Position numbers and translations under genes: made by a program. The notes beneath the pieces are model-generated. The model saw only the letters and a list, made by a program, of their open reading frames with translations. It was not told the DNA's origin and did no database searches. Shown in pieces: positions 25,564 through 32,276 of a stretch of 32,276 bases of DNA. The stretch lies in contig CAJTPU010000022.1 in assembly GCA_910578335.1 (NCBI GenBank), forward strand, positions 27,989 through 60,264, given 5' to 3'. The first letter of the stretch is position 1. The number at the start of each line of letters is the position of its first letter. The stretch is from an uncultured Lachnospiraceae bacterium. Lineage in GTDB: Bacteria > Bacillota > Clostridia > Lachnospirales > Lachnospiraceae.

Positions 25564-28449
25564 TTGGGCACAGACATTGGCGAAATTGATTTAGGATTAA
25601 ATGTCAATCAAACATTGTTTAATAAACAGATTCATGGGCTGGCAAAGAGCGCACAGGCACCTGTCGTCAATGCCTTTAAGCCTATTGGAAAACTGATAGG
25701 GGGAGCGCTGGCAATTGGCTCCGTTGTAAAGTTTACCAAATCCTGCCTCGACCTAGGTTCTGACCTTACGGAAGTGCAGAATGTGGTGGACACGACGTTC
25801 AAAACCATGAGCGGTTCTGTCGATGAATTTGCTTCCAATGCCATGATGAGCTATGGCATGTCAGAAACGCTTGCCAAACAGTACATGGGCACGCTGGGCG
25901 CCATGTCGAGGTCAATGGGCTTTTCGGAGCAGTCAGCTTATGACATGGCTTCTTCCGTAACAGCTCTTGCCGGTGATGTGGCGTCTTTCTACAACCTGTC
26001 CTCCGATGAGGCGTTCGATAAACTGAAATCCATATGGACGGGGGAAACCGAGACATTAAAAAGCATAGGCGTGCTTCTGACACAGACGAACTTAGACCAG
26101 TATGCGTTGAATAACGGGTTCGGGAAGACGACGGCTAGCATGACCGAGCAGGAAAAGGTTATGCTGCGCTACCAGTACACCATGTCGGCATTGGCAGACG
26201 CCTCGGGGGATTTTGCGAAAACATCAGGAAGCTGGGCAAACCAGACAAGGATACTCTCCCTGCAGTTTGACGCGCTGAAAGCTACGCTGGGGCAGGGCTT
26301 TATCAACCTGTTTACGCCGATTATCCAGCTTATCAACACCCTGATGGCAAAACTGCAGGCGTTGGCGCAGCAGTTTAAGGCATTTACGGAAATGATTTCC
26401 GGCAACAGGGGAGGAAACGGCAGCAGTACAGCCATAGAGGGCGCGGCACAGGATACGGAAAAACTGGTATCGGGGCTGGGTGGTGTGACGGGTGCTGCCA
26501 AGAAAGCGGCAAAAGCGGTCGGTCTTATCAGCGTGGATGAGCTGAATGTGCTTCCAAGTGCGGCAAATGCTGCAGGCGGGGGAGCGGGAGGCGTATCCGG
26601 AGGAGCGGCTGCAGATTTCGGCAGCATTAACACGGCGGCGGCAAAAACAGACGGCATCGTGGGGGAGATTGACGGGAAAGTATCAAGCCTGCTGAAAAAG
26701 ATAGAGCCACTGACAAATGCGTTAAAGAGGCTGTGGAACGGCGGGCTGGCGAAACTGGGAAAATTCAGTGCAGCAGGGTTAAAGGATTTTTACAATAATT
26801 TCCTTAAGCCTCTTGGAAAATGGGCTTTTGGGACGGATGACAAGGGTTTTGTCCGTCTGGTAAATATCATCAACGAGGATTTAAACGGGGTAGACTGGGA
26901 TACCATCAGCAAAAACCTGAGTGACTTCTGGACCGCAATCGAGCCCTATGCGGAAAACTTTGGCGAAGGGCTGATTGATTTCTTTGAAGTCATGTCGGAT
27001 ATCTCCTTCAGTGTCTTTGAACTGCTGTTTGGTTCTGGCGGAGCCCTTGTGAAGATGACGGGCTGGCTGAACAGTAACGACCCTGAAACGGCAAGGAGCT
27101 GGGGAGTTGCCCTTGGAGTACTGGCGACCTCCCTGTTTGCCTATAAAAAACTAAAGAAGGCTGTCACAGTACTGGAATCGCTCTTTTTGACGTTAAGTAA
27201 GTCGCCGCTGGCAGCAGGTGCAGCCTCTGCCATTTCTTCTCTGGGCACTGCCTTGACGTCATTAGGAGGTATAAAAGGGCTCATGACAATGGACCTTGCG
27301 ACAATATTCGGTGCAGGTTCAGCAGCAGAAATCGGGCTTACCATAGGTGCCGGAGTACTTGGCGGGATAGCTGCCGCATTTGCCGGTTTTGAAGGCGGGA
27401 AGGCGTTAGGCAAACTGTTATTTCCGGAATCGGCAGACTATTATGATAATTTCTCTTGGTTTGGCGACGGAGGATTTTTTACCACCATCGCAGACTGTAT
27501 CAGCAACGGTGACGCCGCTATCCTGTGGGACGCCCTAAAGGACATGATTGCCGATATCGGCTCAAAACTGGGCGGGCTGTTTTCCGGCATCTGGAACGGC
27601 ATATCAGGCTTCTTCGGCTGGGTATGGAACGGGCTGACCGGACTGCTTGGAAACATTTGGAACGCAGTTACCGGTTTCCTCGGTAATATATGGAATGGCA
27701 TTACTGGATTTTTCAGCAATATATGGAACAGCATTACTGGTTTCTTAGGTAATATTTGGAACGAAATCACCGGATTTTTCGGGAACATATGGAGTGGAAT
27801 TACCGGATTAATTAATAATGTCTGGAACAGTATTACCGGATTTTTTACTGGTATCTGGAATGGCATTACGGGTCTGTTCTTTGACATTGCAGGAGGGATA
27901 GCGTCATGGTTTGAAAACAGTATCAAGCCATGGTTTTCGCTTGACAGGTGGAAGAACATGCTTGCTGCAATACCGCAGGCATTTATTCAGGCGTTTAAGG
28001 GAGCGGCAAATGGAGCCATCGGCTTTTTCAATGGCATGATAGGCGGGCTGGAATCCCTTGTCAACGGGGCTATCAAAGGGCTGGGAAACCTGCTTAAGTT
28101 TGTCAATAAAATACCCGGCGTGAACATTGATTTTGATTCTTGGGGGATATCCCTTCCCAGAATCCCCATGCTGGCAGAAGGCGGCTATGTGGGAGCGAAC
28201 CAGCCGCAGCTTGCCATGATTGGGGATAATAAGCGCCATGGTGAGATTGTAGCGCCCGAAAACAAGATGTATGAGGTTACATATAAGGCAATGCAGGACG
28301 CGCTTAGGGATACTCTGGATAACCTTCCAACGCAGGGAGGGGATTCGGTCGGGGACATTATCATTCCCGTATATATATCCAGCACAAAACTGGACGAATT
28401 TATCGTGACGGCACAGGACAGGAGAAACTTCCGGAACGGAGGCAGATGA
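25564..28449 (+). CDS. Tail tape measure protein, 961 aa
   Basis: TTG 25564 is chosen for its GAGAGGTGG site; an upstream in-frame ATG lies within the previous gene. N-terminal SDLTEVQNVVDTTFKTMSGS, then AMMSYGMSETLAKQYMGTLG and SGSWANQTRILSLQFDALKA are typical tape measure blocks. It continues with hydrophobic segments (residues about 500-630), a Trp-rich repeat zone (about 672-775) and the GGYVGANQPQLAMIGDNKRH then GEIVAPENKM end. At about 0.15 nm per residue the length predicts a tail of roughly 140 nm, usual for a siphovirus. It acts as ruler, then enters the host membrane. Confidence 0.9.
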   Translation: MGTDIGEIDLGLNVNQTLFNKQIHGLAKSAQAPVVNAFKPIGKLIGGALAIGSVVKFTKSCLDLGSDLTEVQNVVDTTFKTMSGSVDEFASNAMMSYGMSETLAKQYMGTLGAMSRSMGFSEQSAYDMASSVTALAGDVASFYNLSSDEAFDKLKSIWTGETETLKSIGVLLTQTNLDQYALNNGFGKTTASMTEQEKVMLRYQYTMSALADASGDFAKTSGSWANQTRILSLQFDALKATLGQGFINLFTPIIQLINTLMAKLQALAQQFKAFTEMISGNRGGNGSSTAIEGAAQDTEKLVSGLGGVTGAAKKAAKAVGLISVDELNVLPSAANAAGGGAGGVSGGAAADFGSINTAAAKTDGIVGEIDGKVSSLLKKIEPLTNALKRLWNGGLAKLGKFSAAGLKDFYNNFLKPLGKWAFGTDDKGFVRLVNIINEDLNGVDWDTISKNLSDFWTAIEPYAENFGEGLIDFFEVMSDISFSVFELLFGSGGALVKMTGWLNSNDPETARSWGVALGVLATSLFAYKKLKKAVTVLESLFLTLSKSPLAAGAASAISSLGTALTSLGGIKGLMTMDLATIFGAGSAAEIGLTIGAGVLGGIAAAFAGFEGGKALGKLLFPESADYYDNFSWFGDGGFFTTIADCISNGDAAILWDALKDMIADIGSKLGGLFSGIWNGISGFFGWVWNGLTGLLGNIWNAVTGFLGNIWNGITGFFSNIWNSITGFLGNIWNEITGFFGNIWSGITGLINNVWNSITGFFTGIWNGITGLFFDIAGGIASWFENSIKPWFSLDRWKNMLAAIPQAFIQAFKGAANGAIGFFNGMIGGLESLVNGAIKGLGNLLKFVNKIPGVNIDFDSWGISLPRIPMLAEGGYVGANQPQLAMIGDNKRHGEIVAPENKMYEVTYKAMQDALRDTLDNLPTQGGDSVGDIIIPVYISSTKLDEFIVTAQDRRNFRNGGR
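27580..27880 (+). repeat. About nine tandem 33-bp repeats coding an 11-residue Trp motif
   Basis: Within the tape measure gene, residues follow the consensus NIWNxITGFxG (for example GNIWNAVTGFL, GNIWNGITGFF, SNIWNSITGFL). The repeats are diverged at the DNA level, and the amphipathic WN..TGF pattern gives a continuous hydrophobic face. It is coding repeat, not a CRISPR array. Confidence 0.8.
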
Positions 28450-28808
28450 TGAAAAGCATAATAAAATTTGGCGGCTATGAGCCCCATGAAATAACAGAGT
28501 ACTCAGTGGAAGTTTCCGATGTTGACGCCGCCGGTTCGGGACGGTCGGAAAGCGGGGTCATGAACCGAGACAGGGTAAGGGGAGGGGACGACCCAGTATA
28601 CAAGGTAAGCGTAGGTTGCACGAACCTGACAGACAAGGATATGACGGATTTTCTTAATGCCATCAAGCCGGAATCGGTGGAAGTGGTGTTTTTCTTTGGG
28701 GAATATTTTACAAAGGAAATGTATGCCGGTAACAAAAAGGCAGAAATAAAGATTGTTGACGGCAATGAAACAAGGTGGAATGTATCAGTATCTTTGACAG
28801 GGTATTAA
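28446..28808 (+). CDS. Small tail protein, 120 aa
   Basis: ATG overlaps the tape measure stop (ATGA). Reads MMKSIIKFGGYEPHEITEYS, then SGVMNRDRVRGGDDPVYKVS, then LNAIKPESVEVVFFFGEYFT. It is beta-rich and similar in size and place to small distal tail proteins of Clostridia siphophages that bind between the tape measure and the tail-tip protein. No motif assigns an exact role. Confidence 0.6.
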   Translation: MMKSIIKFGGYEPHEITEYSVEVSDVDAAGSGRSESGVMNRDRVRGGDDPVYKVSVGCTNLTDKDMTDFLNAIKPESVEVVFFFGEYFTKEMYAGNKKAEIKIVDGNETRWNVSVSLTGY

Positions 28809-28817
28809 GGAGGTGCC

Positions 28818-30617
28818 ATGTACAGCGTATCGGAAGCATACAGGGAAGCCATAAAGAGAAATTACAGAAGGTGTTCCCTGCGGGGCTCTGTTGAGACGGG
28901 CAGCGGCACGGTTATACCGGTATCAGACCGCAATGTGGCAGAGGGTTCCGTCAGTGTCAGCAGCCAGTGCGTAAACCGCTCCGATTTTGAATATGGGGCG
29001 GTTTATTGTGGCGAACTGGATATGTCTATAAGAACCAGCATAGACCGTTACAGCCTTTATGGTGCCAAAATAGCATTATGGTTTCAAATTGAGACGGATG
29101 AAGGCTTGGAGGAAGTACCCCTTGGCGTGTATTTTGCAGAGGACGTCCAAAGAAACGGGGATTGGGCGGAGATTAAGGCATATGACGCTATGTCATATCT
29201 TGACGTTGAGGTACAGGAGGATATTGTCGGCACCCCATACGAGCTTTTGTCCTTTATTTGTGAAAAATGCGGGCTGGAGCTGGCACAGGAAGAGGAAAGA
29301 ATACTGGAATTGCCAAATGGGGACCGCCTGCTAAGTATTCACGCGTCCCGTGTGGACAAATACCGCGACGCGGTAGCTTATATTGCAATGCTGCTTACCT
29401 GCTTTGCCTGCATGGACAGGGAAGGGAAACTGGCAGTCCGGCAGTTTGCCGTTGATACAGATGTGCAGATTGGCAGGAACATCAGAAGCAAGACAACCAT
29501 ATCAGACTTCAGGACTTATTATGATGGAATGAAAGCTCGTTTCATTCAGGATAAGGTGTATAAGACCTATGGCATTGCCAAAGAAATGCCGGAAGGAGGA
29601 CTGACACTGGATTTAGGGGATGTGCCTATTGTGCAGGGGCTTGAGGGAGCAAAGAGGGAAATACTGGAAGCCATGTTTGAGGTGGTGAAGGAAGTGGACT
29701 ACACGCCCTATTCCGTGGATTATAATGGCAATCCGGCAATCGACCTTGGGGATATGGTGCTGATTGAAAATATTAACGGTACCAGTGAGGATATCAGGAG
29801 TATTGTTACGCACATTGAATGGAATTACAGAAATAAAAGCACAATCAAGGCAGTCGGCGGAAACCCCAAAATTAAGGCGGTGAAAGAAAATGCGAACAAG
29901 CAGTTGGATAATCTGGAGGCAAGTATCAATGAAAAGGAGCTGGTTATCCACTCCTACACCAACGCCTCCGCCCTCACCGTTGGCTCATCAGAGCAGACCA
30001 TCATCACCTTTCACTTTGCCACCATAGCAGACACGCACCCCGTATTCCTTGCCACCGTTCCCCTCTCCATGGACACGGACGGAAACGTGGCATTTAGGTA
30101 CTACGTTGACGGGGTGCAGGGGGACGTGCTCCGGCAATACCTGCCAGAGGGGGACCATTTCCTGACATTTATGAACCACTTTGCCGTGGAAAAAGACAAA
30201 AGAATCATGCTGCAGGTCACAGCCGCCACGGAATACCAAGACAGCGCGGCAAGGCGGCAGGCGGCATCCATACAGGCGCTGGAAAACTTTGCGGGTACAG
30301 GCACATACGCGCCCGTGGAAACCGATAAAAGCGTGCCGGCAGCAGGCATTGCGCGCGGGACCATACGGGCGGTGCTCTATGCACAGGGCATGGCTGGCGC
30401 AGCAGCGTGGGACGGCACCATAACCGCGGCGGAAACCATCGGGGAAATGCCGTTACGTGCACTGCAGATGGCAGGCACGGCAGCAGCCCCCCGTGCCGCC
30501 CATGTGCCGCTAAAAAGGCAGGGCATAAGCGCCGCCGTGCCTGCACGGGAATTGCGTGGGCTGCCGCTCCCCACCGTGTCCGCAGGCGCTTCCTGCAGCA
30601 CGGAGAACGCGGGATAA
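28818..30617 (+). CDS. Tail tip/baseplate protein (DUF5048-like), 599 aa
   Basis: AAGGAGG precedes ATG 28818. The N-terminal 370 residues (VSEAYREAIKRNYRRCSLRG, then IALWFQIETDEGLEEVPLGV, then YAEDVQ-like FAEDVQRNGDWAEIKAYD, and PIVQGLEGAKREILEAM) match tail-associated proteins of the DUF5048/Tal-like class. After a helical linker (ANKQLDNLEASINEKE) the C-terminal 225 residues are beta- and Ala-rich, and the DNA changes to C-rich codon use near 29940, unlike upstream genes. It likely forms the hub, with the C-terminal part in host contact. Confidence 0.75.
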   Translation: MYSVSEAYREAIKRNYRRCSLRGSVETGSGTVIPVSDRNVAEGSVSVSSQCVNRSDFEYGAVYCGELDMSIRTSIDRYSLYGAKIALWFQIETDEGLEEVPLGVYFAEDVQRNGDWAEIKAYDAMSYLDVEVQEDIVGTPYELLSFICEKCGLELAQEEERILELPNGDRLLSIHASRVDKYRDAVAYIAMLLTCFACMDREGKLAVRQFAVDTDVQIGRNIRSKTTISDFRTYYDGMKARFIQDKVYKTYGIAKEMPEGGLTLDLGDVPIVQGLEGAKREILEAMFEVVKEVDYTPYSVDYNGNPAIDLGDMVLIENINGTSEDIRSIVTHIEWNYRNKSTIKAVGGNPKIKAVKENANKQLDNLEASINEKELVIHSYTNASALTVGSSEQTIITFHFATIADTHPVFLATVPLSMDTDGNVAFRYYVDGVQGDVLRQYLPEGDHFLTFMNHFAVEKDKRIMLQVTAATEYQDSAARRQAASIQALENFAGTGTYAPVETDKSVPAAGIARGTIRAVLYAQGMAGAAAWDGTITAAETIGEMPLRALQMAGTAAAPRAAHVPLKRQGISAAVPARELRGLPLPTVSAGASCSTENAG

Positions 30618-30638
30618 AAAAACAAGGAGGAAAAGAAA

Positions 30639-32180
30639 ATGCTGAAAGGCTGCGCGGAAATAGAACTGCGTGACGAAAACACGGGGGAAACGAAACGGGT
30701 AAGACACGAAAACATGCTTACAGACGGGCTCTCCATAGCCCTTACCCCCCAGCTTGGCAGGTATGCCTACACAACAGGGTACAAAGGAGGGTTGGGCGCA
30801 CCTGCAACGGATGAAAATAAGATGAAGCATAACCGTTCCGTCATGGACCACCTGCTCGGGGGGCTTTTCCTGTTCGGGGAAACCCTGCAGGAAAGTGCGG
30901 GGAACGTGGAAATGCCGGCAGGGGGCGCCCTTGTCGGGAAAGGGGGGCACAATGCCTACTCCGGCGTGGACGCCCAGCGTGGGAGCTACAATGAAAAAGA
31001 AAGCGGCATACAGGCAGACGGCTCCTTCCGGCACGTGTGGGATTTTGCCACGTCACAGGCAAACGGGACAATACGGGCGCTGGCGCTGACAACACATGCG
31101 GGGGGCATTGAGGGGGACGGGACAGCAGAGTGGGGCACCGCACAGACGGAAGAGGAGGTGCCGCTGTACCTTATGCTGGATGCAGGAGCCAACAATACAA
31201 ACGGCGCCTATGTGAAATACCCTGACAGCATGTCAGGAAACTGCTTCCTGTTTGCGTCCTACGAAAAAAACCGTATTTATGCCATAAAGAACAGGTATGA
31301 GGCAGCATACAACGGAAGCGGGGAAAACCCAGCCATATACTATAAAAACAGCGGGAAACTGCATGTCATGGAGTACGGCTTCCCCCTGTCAAAAATATCG
31401 CCCTTTTATGACAGTTACAACCTGTACAGGGAGCAGGAGCATGAGATTGCAGTGCCAGCCGCATTCACTGCACAGGCCGGGAACCAGAACCCCGAACTGG
31501 TTCCCGCCGTAAGCGGCAGTTACGTGTACCTGTACATGAACGGCATCCAGTATAAAAAAGGGTCTGACATAAAACTCCTCCGCCTTGACAAAAACACGCT
31601 GGAGGCTTCGGTGGTTTCCTTCCCCAACGTATCGGGGGCGGACATATATTTATCCTATATAACGCACGGGGCGCCCAAAACCCTGTTCCTGACAGACACC
31701 CATGCCTTCCTGACCGCACAGGAGAAGGAGGAGGACAACATATACAGGACGTGGCTGTACCGCGTAAGCCTTTCAGACGGGACCGACGCGGCGCGGGTGG
31801 AGCTGGCGGACCCTGACGGCGGCAGCACGACAAAGACCTTTGTATTTTTTGGCATGCGGGGGAACTACATAGCCATGGGGCACCAGTTGTCATCCAGCTA
31901 TGAAAACAGCAGTTATTTCAACCTGCTGCTTGACCCGCAGGCATTAAAAATAAAATACCTCAATGCCAGTAAAACCGGCATTAACAGCAGGAGTATCTTA
32001 CATTATGAAAAACTGTCTGCGGGGCTGTACCTGTATGCAGGCTCATTGACTTCCGGGAATTTTAATTTTGTCCCTGCCATTGACCCCTGCATGCTGATGA
32101 CGGTCAACAACCTTTCGGCGCCGGTGGAAAAGACCGCGGCGCAGAGCATGAAGGTCACATACACAATCACGGAAACATAA
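30639..32180 (+). CDS. Tail fibre/receptor-binding-like protein, 513 aa
   Basis: AAGGAGGAAAAG precedes ATG 30639. The opening MLKGCAEIELRDENTGETKR, then VRHENMLTDGLSIALTPQLG, resembles the N-terminal attachment region of Clostridia phage tail fibres (the TG...VxxENMxTxAL motif). The rest is beta-strand-rich with many aromatic residues (YVYLYMNGIQYKKGSDIKLL, HAFLTAQEKEEDNIYRTWLY), as in beta-propeller or lectin-like heads. It shares the C-rich composition of the end of the preceding gene. Likely decides host range. A terminator follows. Confidence 0.7.
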   Translation: MLKGCAEIELRDENTGETKRVRHENMLTDGLSIALTPQLGRYAYTTGYKGGLGAPATDENKMKHNRSVMDHLLGGLFLFGETLQESAGNVEMPAGGALVGKGGHNAYSGVDAQRGSYNEKESGIQADGSFRHVWDFATSQANGTIRALALTTHAGGIEGDGTAEWGTAQTEEEVPLYLMLDAGANNTNGAYVKYPDSMSGNCFLFASYEKNRIYAIKNRYEAAYNGSGENPAIYYKNSGKLHVMEYGFPLSKISPFYDSYNLYREQEHEIAVPAAFTAQAGNQNPELVPAVSGSYVYLYMNGIQYKKGSDIKLLRLDKNTLEASVVSFPNVSGADIYLSYITHGAPKTLFLTDTHAFLTAQEKEEDNIYRTWLYRVSLSDGTDAARVELADPDGGSTTKTFVFFGMRGNYIAMGHQLSSSYENSSYFNLLLDPQALKIKYLNASKTGINSRSILHYEKLSAGLYLYAGSLTSGNFNFVPAIDPCMLMTVNNLSAPVEKTAAQSMKVTYTITET

Positions 32181-32189
32181 GGCAGTAAA

Positions 32190-32226
32190 GGAGCCGCAGG
32201 CATGGGAGCCGTGCGGCTCCTTTTTT
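32190..32226 (+). terminator. Intrinsic terminator after the fibre gene
   Basis: GGAGCCGCA (32190-32198) and TGCGGCTCC (32212-32220) form a perfect 9-bp stem followed by TTTTTT. Confidence 0.85.
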
Positions 32227-32259
32227 AAACAAAAAACAAAGAAAGCGAGGGAAAGAAAA

Positions 32260-32276
32260 ATGGAAAAAATGAAAAT
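32260..32276 (+). CDS. Start of next gene, cut by the window edge
   Basis: ATG GAA AAA ATG AAA follows GAGGGAAAG. Only five codons are visible, so nothing can be said of the product; in this phage type holin or host-lysis genes often come next. Confidence 0.35.

Noticed and set aside
27580..27880. Regular 33-bp repeats considered as a CRISPR array
   Set aside because: Repeats are contiguous without spacers, in frame, and encode the Trp motif of the tape measure.
30639..32276. Diversity-generating retroelement
   Set aside because: No reverse transcriptase or template repeat is seen within the window; it could only lie beyond the right edge.

Overview
The window is most of a temperate tailed phage (prophage) with a siphovirus-type head and tail order, sitting beside the remnant of an integrative conjugative element. 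The host is most likely a gut Clostridia, probably Lachnospiraceae. This rests on strong AGGAGG ribosome sites, frequent TTG/GTG starts, moderate G+C, and proteins that resemble those of Lachnospiraceae prophages. Species cannot be told from the sequence alone.

Left flank (1-850): two truncated minus-strand genes fused head to tail (the end of a large serine recombinase and the first 37 or so codons of a DUF4406-like protein), followed by G+C-rich DNA with three large hairpins. Lysogeny region (850-3900): a zinc-ribbon micro-protein and a membrane protein on the minus strand, then two complete repressor/divergent-promoter switches in tandem. The first has a repressor, three 21-bp operators and a Cro-like gene with no normal start codon. 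The second has another repressor, its own operator palindromes and a small early gene. A 56-codon gene beside the first switch has a good promoter flanked by two LexA-like boxes. An excisionase-like gene follows.

Early/replication region (3.9-14.7 kb): a run of small overlapping genes, an HUH-type rolling-circle initiator with two hairpins just upstream, an RNase H-like protein that lacks most catalytic residues, and a DNA-modification cassette (C5-cytosine methyltransferase, Cys-rich protein, HNH-like protein, ASCH-like protein, PP-loop/PAPS-reductase-like protein). The cassette is bracketed by two reverse-strand small membrane-protein genes, each with its own terminator. Another set of small genes leads to an ArpU/sigma-like late regulator. 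No helicase loader, SSB or RecT is seen, so the HUH protein is the only recognisable replication initiator.

Late region (14.8-32.3 kb): small and large terminase, portal, minor capsid protein, scaffold, major capsid, connector and head-closure genes, tail completion and terminator, tail tube, a frameshifted tail-assembly chaperone pair, tape measure, distal tail proteins and a large fibre/receptor-binding-like protein. Integrase, holin and endolysin are not in the window and presumably lie to the right.

The most unusual material is non-coding: a 426-nt gap between head genes (20351-20776) that is almost wholly RNA-like structure (a multi-helix domain with a GAAA tetraloop and its own terminator, a second terminated structure, then three small hairpins with an identical AGACA loop every 28 nt in front of the scaffold gene), and two 94-bp three-way-junction palindromic elements in the early region whose outer stems differ by compensating changes.
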